Shown here piece after piece: positions 1 through 9,151 of a DNA stretch of 64,000 nucleotides. Each line of letters starts with the position of its first letter. The first letter of the stretch is position 1. The DNA comes from Planctomycetota bacterium (lineage in GTDB: Bacteria > Planctomycetota > Phycisphaerae > Phycisphaerales > UBA1924). The position numbers were made by a program, and so were the translations under genes. The stretch lies in assembly GCA_014584315.1 (NCBI GenBank), contig JACTNA010000014.1:62001-126000 (forward strand), read 5' to 3'. Below the pieces are notes generated by a model. That model was not told where the DNA came from, did not search any database, and worked only from the letters and a program-made list of their open reading frames with translations.

Positions 1-232
1 CCCGCACCGCGATCACGTCCTCGTTGCGGACCTTGTCGGCCGCCCGCACCACCTCCGTCGGCGCGTCCTCGGTCTCGAAAACCAGTTGCGTCACGCCGTC
101 ACGGTCGCGCAGGTCCACAAACACCAGCCCCTGCCCGTGGGACCGGTACGAGTTCACCCATCCGGCGAGCGTGGCGGTCTGTCCGACGTGCTCCTCGCGG
201 AGTTGCCCGCAGGAGTGGGTTCGCTTGAGCAT
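1..232 (-). CDS. aspS: Aspartyl-tRNA synthetase, N-terminal part (cut by window edge)
   Basis: The minus-strand frame starts at an ATG at 232 and runs off the left edge; about 77 residues are visible. It opens [11 protein letters not shown], continues through [20 protein letters not shown] and then [10 protein letters not shown], which is the N-terminal OB-fold anticodon-binding domain of bacterial AspS. The family charges tRNA-Asp (or Asp/Asn in non-discriminating forms) with aspartate in the cytoplasm. The class II catalytic domain is outside the window, so discriminating type cannot be judged. It is divergent from the subtilase gene at 493. Confidence 0.9.
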   Translation of the reverse strand, partial: MLKRTHSCGQLREEHVGQTATLAGWVNSYRSHGQGLVFVDLRDRDGVTQLVFETEDAPTEVVRAADKVRNEDVIAVR

Positions 233-492
233 GGCCGATCGACTCCGGTGCCCGCACGGGGCCGGGAGTATAGGGAAGGGGATTCCCCTTGCCGCGACCG
301 CTCCACCAACGGATCGTGCCCGAACCGCGCGAAAGGAAAGTCGCCGTATGTGGAAATAGGCGTTCCTTCGCCCGGGTCGATCCGGTACAGTGGCCCCAGA
401 CGGAGCGGACGACTCACCCGGCGGATTCCGGGGAGGACGCAACACCCGGCCGACGGGTTCCGCGCCGCTCGACACAAAGACAGGAGTACGCC
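233..492. other. Divergent intergenic region, aspS / subtilase
   Basis: This 260-base spacer must hold the promoters for the leftward aspS and the rightward subtilase. A GC-rich palindromic stretch (GGGAAGGGGATTCCCC) lies near 274-289. The right end carries AGGAG just ahead of the subtilase ATG. I see no convincing consensus promoter and no small gene. Confidence 0.4.
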
Positions 493-2094
493 ATGCGGAG
501 GAAGACGTCGTTGCTGGGAGTGGTTGGGCTGTGCGCCGTGGTCGGCGCGCCCGCGCTGGTGAGCGGCCAGCAGTTGGAGCGCGTCGAGATCAACGGCCTG
601 ACGCCGGTCGTCATCGTCATGAAGGAGCAGGCCCCGCCGTTCGACCCGGAACTGCTCCGGAACCTGAACAACAAGGAGTTGCGCCGCCAGATCGTCATCT
701 CGACGCTCCAGCAGGTGGCCCAGAACTCCCAGGGCGACGTGCTCGCCCAACTCCAGGCCGCCGCCGCCGACGGCAAGGCCGACAACATCTGGCCCCTCTG
801 GATCACCAACGCCGTCGCGGCCCACGTGACCCCCGAACTCGAAGCCGCCCTCGCCGCACGCGACGACGTCGCCTTCGTCCACCGCGAAGCCCTCGTCGGG
901 CCTGAGGTCTTCCCCGTCATCAAGGGCGACGACACGCCCGCCGCCGCCGCCATCGAGTGCGGCGTCAGCCTCATGAAGGCGCCGCAGGTCTGGGCCGACG
1001 GCAACACCGGGCAGGGCGTCGTCGTCGGCGTCATCGACACCGGCACCTGCCTCAACCACCCCGACATCGTCAACCAACTCTGGAAGAACCCAGGCGAGAT
1101 CCCCGGCAACGGCATCGACGACGACGGCAACGGATTCATCGACGACGTCTACGGCTGGAACTTCGAGAACAACAACAACAACGTCAACGACAACAACTTC
1201 CACGGCTCCCACGTCGCCGGGACCGTCGCCGGCGACGGCGCACAGGGCACGCAGTGCGGCATGGCCCCCGACGCCCAGATCATGACCCTCAAGTTCTGGA
1301 ACAACCTCTCCGGCGAGGCCAGCGTCTGGAACTGCATGCAGTACGGCCTCGCCAACGGCGCGGACGTCCTCACCGCGAGCCTCGGGTGGCTCCACGCCTG
1401 GGGTCCGCAACGCCCCACCTGGCGGCAGATCTGCGAGAACGCCTTCGCCACCGGCGTCGTCGTCGTCTTCGCCGCCGGCAACGAAGGCAACAGCTTCCCC
1501 CCCTACGACAACGTCCGCACGCCCGGCGACGTCCCCGACATGATCACCGTCGGCGCCACCGACTGCTCCATGAACATCGCCTCCTTCTCCAGCCGCGGAC
1601 CCGTCACCTGGCAGAACGTCGCCCCCTACAACGACTGGCCCTACCCCCCCGGCAAACTCAAGCCCACCATCTCCGCTCCGGGCGTCAACACCGTCTCGCA
1701 CAACTTCTGCAACGGCTACACCCAGGCCAGCGGCACCTCCATGGCCACTCCCCACGTCTCCGGCGGCATCGCCCTCATCCTCAGGGCAAACCCCAACCTC
1801 GACCACTACGAGGTCAAGCAGATCCTCAAGGACACCGCCATCGACCGCGGCACCGCCGGGCCCGACAACACCTACGGCTACGGATTCGTCGACATCTACG
1901 CCGCCGTCGAGAAGGCCAAGTCCATGGCCTGCACCGCCGACCTCAACGGCGACGGCGTCGCCAACACCCTCGACCTCCTCGAGTTCCTCAACCTCTACAA
2001 CGCCAAGGACAAGAAGGCCGACTGGAACAACGACGGCGTCTTCAACACCCTCGACGTCCTCGCCTACCTCACCTCATGGAACCAGTGCCAGTAG
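493..2094 (+). CDS. Secreted subtilisin-like serine protease (S8) with C-terminal dockerin-like tail
   Basis: A 533-residue secreted endopeptidase. An N-terminal signal peptide (hydrophobic [17 protein letters not shown]) is followed by a propeptide-like region to about residue 150 and the S8 catalytic domain. The triad is visible: Asp182 in GVIDTGT, His237 in FHGSHVAGT, Ser416 in [13 protein letters not shown], with the oxyanion Asn330 in AAGNEGN. Residues about 479-533 hold two EF-hand-like repeats ([18 protein letters not shown] and [18 protein letters not shown]), the dockerin-like tail also found on six proteins at 42-54 kb, but this copy ends Cys-Gln instead of Gly-Cys. The ATG at 493 is chosen over the upstream open frame because the signal peptide starts there and AGGAG precedes it. 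Confidence 0.93.
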   Translation: MRRKTSLLGVVGLCAVVGAPALVSGQQLERVEINGLTPVVIVMKEQAPPFDPELLRNLNNKELRRQIVISTLQQVAQNSQGDVLAQLQAAAADGKADNIWPLWITNAVAAHVTPELEAALAARDDVAFVHREALVGPEVFPVIKGDDTPAAAAIECGVSLMKAPQVWADGNTGQGVVVGVIDTGTCLNHPDIVNQLWKNPGEIPGNGIDDDGNGFIDDVYGWNFENNNNNVNDNNFHGSHVAGTVAGDGAQGTQCGMAPDAQIMTLKFWNNLSGEASVWNCMQYGLANGADVLTASLGWLHAWGPQRPTWRQICENAFATGVVVVFAAGNEGNSFPPYDNVRTPGDVPDMITVGATDCSMNIASFSSRGPVTWQNVAPYNDWPYPPGKLKPTISAPGVNTVSHNFCNGYTQASGTSMATPHVSGGIALILRANPNLDHYEVKQILKDTAIDRGTAGPDNTYGYGFVDIYAAVEKAKSMACTADLNGDGVANTLDLLEFLNLYNAKDKKADWNNDGVFNTLDVLAYLTSWNQCQ

Positions 2095-2121
2095 GCACGA
2101 TCCCACCCGACCCACGACCGC

Positions 2122-2148
2122 ACGCCCCGCCCCTCGGCGGGGCGTTTT
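2122..2148 (+). terminator. Rho-independent terminator after the subtilase
   Basis: A perfect 10-bp stem, ACGCCCCGCC paired with GGCGGGGCGT, closes a 4-base CCTC loop and is followed by TTTT on the plus strand. It lies 27 bases past the subtilase stop and just beyond the 3' end of the convergent efflux operon, so it may insulate both. Confidence 0.88.
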
Positions 2149-2167
2149 CGTGCGCCGCAGGAACGCC

Positions 2168-3883
2168 TCAATCCCCCCAGCGCCGCTCCCGACGCTCCAC
2201 CCGCCCCATCGGGTCCGCCGGCTCGAAACGCACCCGGTTCGCCCCCAGCAGCGTCCCCGTCGCGAACGCCAGGTCCACCTGCGCGATCTGGTAGTCCACG
2301 ATCGCCCGCAACTCCGCGCTCTGCGCGTCCGCCAGCCGCGCCGCCGCGTCCAGCACGTCGTTCGTCGTCGACGCCCCGACCCCGAACTGCCGCTCTTCCG
2401 CCGCGTACGTCCGCGCCGCCAGGATCGCCGCCTGCCGCGCCGCCAGCACCCGCTGCCACCCCGCCTCCAGCGCGTCGATCGCGTCCAGCGTCTCCGACCG
2501 GATCGCCTGCTCCCGCGCGTCCCGCGTCGCCAGACGCTGCAGCCGCTGGATCATCGACCGCCGCACCCGCGACTCACGCTCCTCGTTCCCCAGCGGAATC
2601 TCCGCCCGCAGCCCCAACTGCCAGTCCTCGAACCGGTTCTCGCGCAGCGTGCGGAACGACGAACCCGCGTCGTCCCCAAGCCCGTTGATCCGGTACGTGT
2701 AGTCCAACGCCACCAGCGGCAGCGACTGGTTCCGGTTGAACTCCACGTTCAGCGCATCCATCGCCAACTGCAACTCCAGTTCCAGCATCTCCATCCGGTT
2801 CTCGACCGCCGCCGACGCGAGCGACCCGGCGTCGAACTCGTACCGCACCGGGTCCGGCGGCGAAGCGGGCACCACCTGCGCCGACGACTCCGGCCCCAGG
2901 TCCGGCAGGTTCACCAGCCGCTTCAGTTCCCGCTGCTGCGCCAGCGCGGCGTTCTCAGCGATGATGATCGACTCCAGACGCTCCGCCACGCCCGCCTCCG
3001 CCCGGATCACCTCGATCTCCGGCGCCAGCCCCGCCCCGAACCGACGACGCGCCCGCTCCAACTGCCGCACCGCCAACTCGTACTGCTGCTGACGAACGCC
3101 CAGTTCCCCCCGCGCCCGGTACAGCCGCCAGTACGCACGATCGACCGCCGCCAGTTGCCGGATCACCTCCGCCTTCGTGCGCGCCTCCGCCGTCTGACGG
3201 CCGTACGACGCGATGCGGATCCCGTGCGTGTTGGCCCGACGCCCGGCCCCGCGAAGCAGGTTGTGGCTGATCGACAGTTCCAGGTCGCTCGTGTACGCCG
3301 GATTCAGCGTGCTGAAGATGTTGTTCGTCTCCGTCCGCGTCATCGGCAGCCCCACCGTCGCCGTCCCCCCCGTCCGCAGCGGGATCGTCACCCCCGGCTC
3401 CAGCAGCCCGAACTCGCGCTGCGCCGAGTCAAGGTCCGAAGCGGTGGGGGAGTCCGTGTCAGACCACAGCGCCCGCGTCGTGAACACCGCGTTGAACCGG
3501 CCCTCCTCCTCCGACACGCTCTCGTTCGCGATCGCAGGCTCCAGCAACGCCACCCGCAGGTTCAGGTTCCGCTCCAGCGCGGCCGCCCGGCACTCCTCCA
3601 GCGACAACTCCACACGCTCCGCCCCCTCGAACCGCGACCGCGGCCCCGCCGGCTCGCCGGGGTCCGGCTGCTCCGCCGCCCGATGCTCCTCCAGCCGCAT
3701 CGGCTCCGCCGCACGCAGCCGCTCGCGCAGCCCCCCGGGCGCATAGTCGCCGCCGTGCGGGAACAGCGGGTTCCCCGCGCACCCGGCCAGCGCGAACACG
3801 CAGGCCGCCGAGAGCGGACGCAGAGAACGCCGGGCGGGCGCGAAACACCGCGGCACGCGTGTCTGATGCTGTGGTCGGCTCAA
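2168..3883 (-). CDS. TolC-family outer-membrane efflux lipoprotein
   Basis: A 571-residue outer-membrane channel protein, the exit duct of a tripartite efflux pump. A lipoprotein signal with lipobox LAGC (Cys35 from the chosen start) precedes two TolC-type halves rich in long amphipathic helices, such as AVDRAYWRLYRARGELGVRQ and AAARLADAQSAELRAIVDYQ. It is the last gene of an operon reading MacA-like, ATPase, permease, TolC. I take the TTG at 3883 as start because GGAG sits about 10 bases upstream and it precedes the whole lipoprotein signal; a GTG at 3856 would also keep the lipobox. The family exports drugs, peptides or lipids; the substrate here is unknown. Confidence 0.88.
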   Translation of the reverse strand: MSRPQHQTRVPRCFAPARRSLRPLSAACVFALAGCAGNPLFPHGGDYAPGGLRERLRAAEPMRLEEHRAAEQPDPGEPAGPRSRFEGAERVELSLEECRAAALERNLNLRVALLEPAIANESVSEEEGRFNAVFTTRALWSDTDSPTASDLDSAQREFGLLEPGVTIPLRTGGTATVGLPMTRTETNNIFSTLNPAYTSDLELSISHNLLRGAGRRANTHGIRIASYGRQTAEARTKAEVIRQLAAVDRAYWRLYRARGELGVRQQQYELAVRQLERARRRFGAGLAPEIEVIRAEAGVAERLESIIIAENAALAQQRELKRLVNLPDLGPESSAQVVPASPPDPVRYEFDAGSLASAAVENRMEMLELELQLAMDALNVEFNRNQSLPLVALDYTYRINGLGDDAGSSFRTLRENRFEDWQLGLRAEIPLGNEERESRVRRSMIQRLQRLATRDAREQAIRSETLDAIDALEAGWQRVLAARQAAILAARTYAAEERQFGVGASTTNDVLDAAARLADAQSAELRAIVDYQIAQVDLAFATGTLLGANRVRFEPADPMGRVERRERRWGD

Positions 3884-3951
3884 GATCCGTCTCCAATCCG
3901 ATCCGCCTTCACAACCACACCCTCTTCTCTCCGCGTCCTCCGCGTTCGTCC

Positions 3952-5193
3952 TCACTCGTGCCGCAGCGCGACGATCGGGTCCAGCCGCGCCGCCTTCAAC
4001 GCGGGGAACATCCCGAACACCACGCCCACCCCCGCCGAGAAGCCCACCGCCAGCATCACCGCCCACGCCGGCACCGACGCCTGCTCCATCGGCGAGTCCG
4101 GGATCTGCCGCAGCCCGAGGATCAGCCCCTGCCCGATCAGGATGCCCAGCCCCCCCCCCGCCAGGCACAGCGTCACCGCCTCCACGAGGAACTGCACCAG
4201 CACCACGCCCGGCCTCGCCCCGACCGCCTTGCGCAGCCCGATCTCCCGCGTCCGCTCGCTCACCGACACAAGCATGATGTTCATGATCCCGATCCCGCCC
4301 ACCAGCAGGCTGATCCCCACGATCCCGCTCGCCCCCGCCGTGATCGCCGCCGCCATCGCGTTGAACTGGTCGATGAACTGCTGGATCACCTGCACCTCGA
4401 AGGTGTCCTCGTCGCCCGGCTTCAGTTCCCGCATCCGCCGCAGCACGCTCGCCACTTCCGCCCGAGCGTCGTCCACCTTGTCCGGCCCCGCCAACTGCCC
4501 CCACGCCTGGTTGATCCACCCGTTCGGGTTCATGATCTGCGCCGTCCCGAACGGGATGAAAATCTCCGTCGAACTGTCCCCCCCCCCGAACATCGCCGCG
4601 AACTGGATCGTCTCCACCACGCCCACGATCAGGAACCGACGACCCGCCAGCAGGATGTACTGACCCACCGGGTCACGGTCCAGCCCAAGGTCGTCGATCG
4701 CCGCCTCGTTCACCAGGCACACGAACCGACGCTCCTCCTCGTCGATCGTGCTGAACGGCCGCCCCATCAGCACCTGCCGACCCACGATCCCGTGCCAACT
4801 CGGCCAGATCCCCACCACCGCCACGCTCTCCAGGAGCGAGTCCCCGTGCTCCGCACGGTACCCGCCCCACCATTCCGGCGTGATCGACTCGAGCGAGGGG
4901 CACAACGCACCGATCGCCTCCACCTCCTCCAACTTCAACTGCACGTCCCGCCAACTCATCCGGTTCCACATGCTCCGCGGCAGCGTCCCGTCGATGTACA
5001 CCCGCTTCGTCCCGATCTTCTCGAACTGCGTCAGCACCGACTGCCGAAGCCCCTGCAACGCCGCGATCACCGCCACCACCGACGCCACACCGATGATCAC
5101 CCCCAGCGTCGTCAGCATCGACCGGACCTTGTTCGCCCAGATCTGCCCAAGCGCCAGCCCCAGCGTCTGCACGATGATCCGGACGACGATCAT
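3952..5193 (-). CDS. MacB-like ABC transporter permease
   Basis: A 413-residue inner-membrane permease of the MacB/FtsX superfamily. One N-terminal membrane helix ([20 protein letters not shown], about residues 20-39) is followed by a large periplasmic domain to about residue 285, then three C-terminal helices beginning at [20 protein letters not shown]; the [16 protein letters not shown] segment is a family hallmark. MacB itself carries its ATPase at the N-terminus. Here the ATPase is the separate upstream gene, overlapping by 4 bases (5190-5193), so the two halves are translationally coupled. With the MacA-like and TolC-like genes it forms a complete pump. Confidence 0.93.
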   Translation of the reverse strand: MIVVRIIVQTLGLALGQIWANKVRSMLTTLGVIIGVASVVAVIAALQGLRQSVLTQFEKIGTKRVYIDGTLPRSMWNRMSWRDVQLKLEEVEAIGALCPSLESITPEWWGGYRAEHGDSLLESVAVVGIWPSWHGIVGRQVLMGRPFSTIDEEERRFVCLVNEAAIDDLGLDRDPVGQYILLAGRRFLIVGVVETIQFAAMFGGGDSSTEIFIPFGTAQIMNPNGWINQAWGQLAGPDKVDDARAEVASVLRRMRELKPGDEDTFEVQVIQQFIDQFNAMAAAITAGASGIVGISLLVGGIGIMNIMLVSVSERTREIGLRKAVGARPGVVLVQFLVEAVTLCLAGGGLGILIGQGLILGLRQIPDSPMEQASVPAWAVMLAVGFSAGVGVVFGMFPALKAARLDPIVALRHE

Positions 5194-5939
5194 GCCCCCA
5201 CCCCCGCCTCGCGCGCCGCCGCCGCCATCGACGCCCGGTACTGCCGGTGCAGCGGGTCCTCCGCCGTCGCGTGGTCGCTCACGATCCGACCGTCACGCAG
5301 CCGGATGATCCGCGACGCGTGGCCCGCCACCTCCTCCTCGTGCGTCACGATCACGATCGTCTGCCCCTCCGCGTGCAACGCCCGGAACAACCCGATGATC
5401 TCCTCCGTCGTCGTCGAGTCCAGGTTCCCCGTCGGCTCGTCCGCCAGCAGCAGGCTCGGACCGTTCACCAGCGCTCGCGCGATCGCCACCCGCTGACGCT
5501 GGCCACCCGACAACTGGTTCGGCCCGTGACGCATGCGGTCCGCCAGGCCAACCCGACCCAGCGCCTCCACCGCGCGCCGCCGCGCCGAACGCCAGTGCCG
5601 ACGCGAGTAAATCAGCGGCAGCATCACGTTCTTCAACGCGCTCGCCCGAGGCAGCAACTCGAAACTCTGGAAAATAAACCCGATCTCCTCGTTGCGCACA
5701 CGCGCCAGCGACGCCCCGCCCATCCGGTGCGTCGGCCTCCCGTTCAACTCGTACGTCCCCCGCGTCGGCCGGTCCAGGCAACCCAGCACGTTCATCAGCG
5801 TGCTCTTGCCCGATCCCGACGCGCCCATGATCGCCACGAACTCGTTGCGGTCGATCGTCAGGTCCACCCCGCGCAACGCATGCACCCGCTCCACCCCGAG
5901 CTTGTACACCTTGTGCAGGTTCTTGATCCGGATCGTCAC
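5190..5939 (-). CDS. MacB/LolD-type ABC transporter ATP-binding subunit
   Basis: A 249-residue nucleotide-binding subunit. It shows Walker [10 protein letters not shown] (residues 39-47), the Q-loop [10 protein letters not shown], the signature LSGGQRQR, Walker [13 protein letters not shown] and the H-loop VTHEEEV, all intact. The arrangement is that of the MacB/LolD/FtsE group, which drives permeases acting on periplasmic substrates rather than classical membrane-crossing transport. The GTG start at 5939 has GGGGAAGG about 10 bases upstream. The 50-base spacer to the upstream MacA-like gene contains a dispersed palindrome (5960-5982). Confidence 0.95.
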   Translation of the reverse strand: MTIRIKNLHKVYKLGVERVHALRGVDLTIDRNEFVAIMGASGSGKSTLMNVLGCLDRPTRGTYELNGRPTHRMGGASLARVRNEEIGFIFQSFELLPRASALKNVMLPLIYSRRHWRSARRRAVEALGRVGLADRMRHGPNQLSGGQRQRVAIARALVNGPSLLLADEPTGNLDSTTTEEIIGLFRALHAEGQTIVIVTHEEEVAGHASRIIRLRDGRIVSDHATAEDPLHRQYRASMAAAAREAGVGA

Positions 5940-5959
5940 AGGACCACGCCTTCCCCGGT

Positions 5960-5982
5960 GGCACAGGCGTCCCGCCTGTGCC
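5960..5982. repeat. Dispersed palindromic repeat, copy 1 (GGCACAGGCG/CGCCTGTGCC)
   Basis: Ten-base arms GGCACAGGCG and CGCCTGTGCC flank the spacer TCC. It lies between the MacA-like and ATPase genes of one operon, so it will be transcribed as a hairpin inside the mRNA. The core recurs at 18198-18226, and a related GGCGGGCG/CGCCCGCC version lies inside a coding region at 17194-17212. Confidence 0.85.
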
Positions 5983-5989
5983 CATCACC

Positions 5990-7285
5990 TCACTTCGCCG
6001 GCGCCCCCTCGCGCTGCACCTCACCCCCAGCCGTCCCCGTTCCCTCCTCCTTCACCGCCCCCTCGTGCTTCAGATTAATCAGCGCCTTGTACGGCCCCGT
6101 GATCACCACGTCCGACTCCCCAAGCCCGCTCAGGATCACCGTGTCCGTCAGGTCGCTCGGCCCCACCCGCACCGGCCGCGCGACCGCCTTCCCATCCTCC
6201 AGCACGAACACCACCCGCGCGAACGTCTTGCGCGCGTCGATCTGCGGGCTGCCCTCCACCAGCGCCTTGGGCAACTCGTCCACGCGACGGTCCAGCACCG
6301 CCTGGCTCGGCACCACCAGCACGTCCGTCAACTCCTGCACCTCGACCTCGCACGTCGCGTTCATCCCCGACAGCAACTCCCGCCCCGCCCCAGCCGCGTC
6401 AACAACGATCTCCACCAGGAAGTAGTTCGTCCCGTCACGCCACGTCTGCCGCACCAGGTCCACCCGCTCCACCACACCCCGGAACGGCGTCTCCCGGTAC
6501 GCGTTCACGTGGATCGTCGCCCCCTGCCCCGGCGCCACGTCCGCGATGTTCGACTCGTCCACCCGCGCGTGCAGCAGCATGTCCGACAGGTCCGCGATCT
6601 CCATGATCACCGACCCGGGGTTGTTCAGCGTCCCGATCACCACCAACTCGCCCACCTCGGCGTTCAGTCTCGTCACCACCCCGTCGATCGGCGACTCGAT
6701 CACCGAGTTCTCCAGGTCCTTCTCCGCCTCGATGATCTGCGCCCGCGCCGTGTCGATCTCCGCACGCACCATCTCCGCCGCGCTCACCGCCTGCAGGTAG
6801 TCGTTCTCCGACCGCTCCAGCTCCGACCGGCTCACGTCCCCGCTCTCGAACAACTCCTTGCGACGGTTGAACTCCGACCGCGCCACCGCCAGCGTCGCCT
6901 CCGCACCGCGAAGCCGCGCCTCCTGCGCCGCCAGACGGGCCTTGGACGCCTCCAGCCGAGCCATCAGGTCCCGCGCGTCCAGCCGCACCACCACGTCCCC
7001 CTGGCGCACCCGATGCCCCGCACGGAACGGCAGCGCCACCACCCGCGACGACACCTGCGCGCTGATCTCCACCTTCGTCCGCGGCTCGATCGTCCCAGGC
7101 GCGCTCACCGTCCGCACCAGGCGCCCGCGCGACGCCTCGTGCACACGCACCTCCACCGCCGGCGCCTCACGCTTGAACGACTTGCGGATCCCCTCGCCCA
7201 GCGGCGTCGCGGCCACCACGTACCCGCCCGCCCCCAGCAGCCCCACGACCGCCAGCACGCCGCCGATGATCAGAGCCTTCCACAC
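5990..7285 (-). CDS. MacA/HlyD-family periplasmic adaptor (membrane fusion protein)
   Basis: A 431-residue adaptor linking the inner-membrane permease to the TolC-like channel. An N-terminal membrane anchor (about residues 4-26) is followed by split lipoyl half-motifs (TVSAPGTIEPRTKVEISAQV and VIESPIDGVVTRLNAEVGEL) around an alpha-hairpin (about residues 105-190, ASKARLAAQEARLRGAEATL). A beta-barrel and membrane-proximal domain follow. It is the first gene of the four-gene efflux operon. Full length and motif order agree with MacA-type adaptors. No local regulator is evident, and the substrate cannot be inferred. Confidence 0.93.
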   Translation of the reverse strand: MWKALIIGGVLAVVGLLGAGGYVVAATPLGEGIRKSFKREAPAVEVRVHEASRGRLVRTVSAPGTIEPRTKVEISAQVSSRVVALPFRAGHRVRQGDVVVRLDARDLMARLEASKARLAAQEARLRGAEATLAVARSEFNRRKELFESGDVSRSELERSENDYLQAVSAAEMVRAEIDTARAQIIEAEKDLENSVIESPIDGVVTRLNAEVGELVVIGTLNNPGSVIMEIADLSDMLLHARVDESNIADVAPGQGATIHVNAYRETPFRGVVERVDLVRQTWRDGTNYFLVEIVVDAAGAGRELLSGMNATCEVEVQELTDVLVVPSQAVLDRRVDELPKALVEGSPQIDARKTFARVVFVLEDGKAVARPVRVGPSDLTDTVILSGLGESDVVITGPYKALINLKHEGAVKEEGTGTAGGEVQREGAPAK

Positions 7286-7527
7286 CGATCGGCCCCCTTA
7301 CACAGCCCCACACCCGGCGGAATCTTTCGCCACTTGGCCTCGCTCCGGCTCAAACCGGCCTTCCGCGGCACGAAGCCCTTCGCAGACAACGACACCACCG
7401 GTACCGTCAAGGTCGCTGCCCCTTCTTTGGGCCGAAGGCCCGCGGGGTTTCAGCACGTTCCGGGACCGCACGGGCCGATTCCCGAATCCGGGCGCCGCCC
7501 GCGCGAGAGAGAATAGGAGAGATCATC

Positions 7528-8007
7528 ATGCGTCAGTTCGCCTGCATCGCGACCTCCGCCTTGCTCGCCGCCTCCGCCTCCGCCCAGATCAAGACCTACG
7601 ACATCAACCTCACCGGCCTCGAAGAAGTCCCCCCCAACGCCTCACCGGCGACAGGATCCGCCCACGTCGAAGTCAACCTCGCCACCGGGTTCGTCGACGT
7701 CACCGGCGTCTTCGACGGGCTGCTCGGCTCCGTCTCCGGCGCGCACCTCCACGGCCTGGCCGACTACGGCCAGAACGCCGGCATCCTCATCGGCTTCACC
7801 ACCACCGGCAGCACCTCGGGCACCTTCTTCGGATCAGGAACGCTCAGCCCCACCAACCTCCAGGGACTCCTCGACGGCCTCACCTACATCAACGTCCACT
7901 CCTCCGTCTTCCCCAGCGGCGAGATCCGCGGTCAGGTCGTCCCCACGCCCGCCACCCTCGCCATCCTCGGCCTCGGCTCCCTCGCCGCCGCACGCCGACG
8001 CCGCTGA
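7528..8007 (+). CDS. CHRD-domain secreted protein with PEP-CTERM-like sorting signal
   Basis: A 159-residue exported protein. A signal peptide ending ASASAQ is followed by a CHRD domain (about residues 22-135; note LTGLEEVPPNASPATGSAHV and GAHLHG...NVHSS...GEIRGQV). The C-terminus, VPTPATLAILGLGSLAAARR plus two further Arg, has the three parts of a PEP-CTERM signal: a Pro-containing motif, a hydrophobic stretch and an Arg cluster. Such proteins are processed by exosortase and commonly occur with exopolysaccharide loci, as at 54-61 kb here. The ATG follows AGGAGAG. The biochemical role of CHRD domains is unclear. Confidence 0.88.
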   Translation: MRQFACIATSALLAASASAQIKTYDINLTGLEEVPPNASPATGSAHVEVNLATGFVDVTGVFDGLLGSVSGAHLHGLADYGQNAGILIGFTTTGSTSGTFFGSGTLSPTNLQGLLDGLTYINVHSSVFPSGEIRGQVVPTPATLAILGLGSLAAARRRR

Positions 8008-8035
8008 CACGATCGACGCCCCCCTCGTCCGACCT

Positions 8036-8069
8036 GACGGGTCCGGCGCTCCTCCGCGCCGGACCCGTC
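8036..8069 (+). terminator. Strong hairpin after the CHRD gene
   Basis: Fourteen-base arms GACGGGTCCGGCGC and GCGCCGGACCCGTC enclose the loop TCCTCC, starting 29 bases past the CHRD stop. There is no run of T after it, so it is either an atypical terminator or an mRNA 3'-end stabiliser. Confidence 0.6.
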
Positions 8070-8137
8070 TCGCGCGCACGCCGGGGCCGGTACGCTTCCC
8101 GCGGCCGGCGCGCCGCGCGGGCCGCGGGAGCGCAACC

Positions 8138-8473
8138 GTGCAGCACTACCACATGTGGTTCAACCTCAAGGACTCGCACAAGGACGCCGAGTTCTCGCGA
8201 CACGCCGCCGCCTACCTCGACCACCTCAAGGCCCGCGGCCTCATCGACTCCTGGTCGCTCACCCGCCGCAAACTCGGCTTCGGCCCCCCCGACCTCGGCG
8301 AGTTCTGCATCACCGTCCACACCCGCGACCTCGCACAACTCGACGAAGCCTTCTCCCTCGTCGCCACCCGCCACGGCGAGATCGAGGCCCTCCACCGACC
8401 CGTCTACTCCATGGTCACCGACTTCCGCTCCGCCCTCTACCGCGACTTCCCCGACCCCCAGCGCGCGGCATGA
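8138..8473 (+). CDS. Small conserved protein of unknown function
   Basis: A 111-residue cytoplasmic protein starting at a GTG with GGGAG about 8 bases upstream. Its sequence (MQHYHMWFNLKD, YLDHLKARGLIDSWSLTRRK, LDEAFSLVA, HRPVYSMVTDFRSALYRDFP) is that of a compact alpha/beta protein, consistent with a ferredoxin-like or dimeric alpha-beta-barrel fold. That fold is my inference from the beta-alpha-beta pattern. I suspect a DUF6614-type family but cannot verify it. Its 3' end overlaps the convergent PadR gene by 59 bases. Confidence 0.7.
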   Translation: MQHYHMWFNLKDSHKDAEFSRHAAAYLDHLKARGLIDSWSLTRRKLGFGPPDLGEFCITVHTRDLAQLDEAFSLVATRHGEIEALHRPVYSMVTDFRSALYRDFPDPQRAA

Positions 8474-9038
8474 TCACCCCCCCGGACCGTCCGCGCGCTC
8501 CCCTCTCGCCCGCCGCGATCCGCCGGAGCCGTTCGAGCCATCGGCGACGCGATTCCGTCTCCAGCAGCGCGTTCATCGTCACGGCGATCAGGAACGGGTC
8601 TTCGCCGTCATGGTCCGACGACCACGCGCGGACCTTCGCCTCCACCTCGTCAAGGGCGCGAAGCGCGCCATCGACCCACTCCACACGCGCACGCGGCGAA
8701 AGCGCGCCCAGGAACCGCGCCCGGCTCCGCAGCGGGTCGTACGTCACCGTCAGCGTCTCCTCGCCCAGCGGCGGCCCGACCCACCCGCGCAGCGACCCGA
8801 GGCCGGCCCTCGTGATCTCGTACTCACGCCGACGGCGCTTCCCGCGGTGCAACTCGCGCCCGAGGATCAGGCCGTCCCGCTCCAGCCGCCGCAACGCCGG
8901 GTAGATCGCCCCCGTGCTCGCGCTCCACTGCCGGCTGGGCGACTCCCGCATCTGCCGCCGCACCCCGTAGGCCGAGACAGGCCCGTACTGCCAGATCAGG
9001 CCCAGCACAAAGCACTCCAGTTCGCTCCGGTTCGGCAT
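8415..9038 (-). CDS. PadR-family transcriptional regulator
   Basis: A 207-residue repressor-type protein. The N-terminal winged helix is typical of PadR: ELECFVLGLIWQYGPVSAYG, TGAIYPALRRLERDGLI, then a basic wing and EYEITRAGLGSL. A C-terminal helical dimerisation region (about residues 90-175) follows. The tail after about residue 185 is Gly/Arg-rich and overlaps the 3' end of the convergent 8138 gene, so the last 20 residues may have little function. ATG 9038 is chosen because the HTH starts directly after it. It is divergent from the S41 peptidase gene, a likely target along with itself. PadR proteins typically respond to small aromatic or toxic ligands; the ligand here is unknown. Confidence 0.85.
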   Translation of the reverse strand: MPNRSELECFVLGLIWQYGPVSAYGVRRQMRESPSRQWSASTGAIYPALRRLERDGLILGRELHRGKRRRREYEITRAGLGSLRGWVGPPLGEETLTVTYDPLRSRARFLGALSPRARVEWVDGALRALDEVEAKVRAWSSDHDGEDPFLIAVTMNALLETESRRRWLERLRRIAAGERGARGRSGGVIMPRAGGRGSRGRGRSGSR

Positions 9039-9074
9039 CGGCGCCCTCGATGGGTGACGGAAACCCGGCGTGGG

Positions 9075-9107
9075 GGTATCCCAGTATATAGTGCGAATCG
9101 TACCATC
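9075..9107. promoter_or_regulatory. AT-rich patch in the PadR / S41 divergent promoter region
   Basis: The only AT-rich stretch in the 113-base divergent spacer, containing CAGTATATAGTGCG. GGTA at 9075 and TACC at 9101 form a loose outer dyad. A TATA-type -10 could serve either gene, and PadR operators are usually AT-rich dyads near this position. No clear -35 is visible, so this is only a candidate. Confidence 0.35.
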
Positions 9108-9151
9108 GGGCGGCCGACGGCGGTTCGATCGTCCCCGCACGGAGCCACACC

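Noticed and set aside
289..492. Longer N-terminus for the subtilase
   Set aside because: The signal peptide and ribosome site place the start at 493; upstream codons are intergenic.
154..1806. 550-codon minus-strand frame opposite the subtilase
   Set aside because: Val/Gly/Asp-rich shadow frame; the plus strand has a complete catalytic triad.
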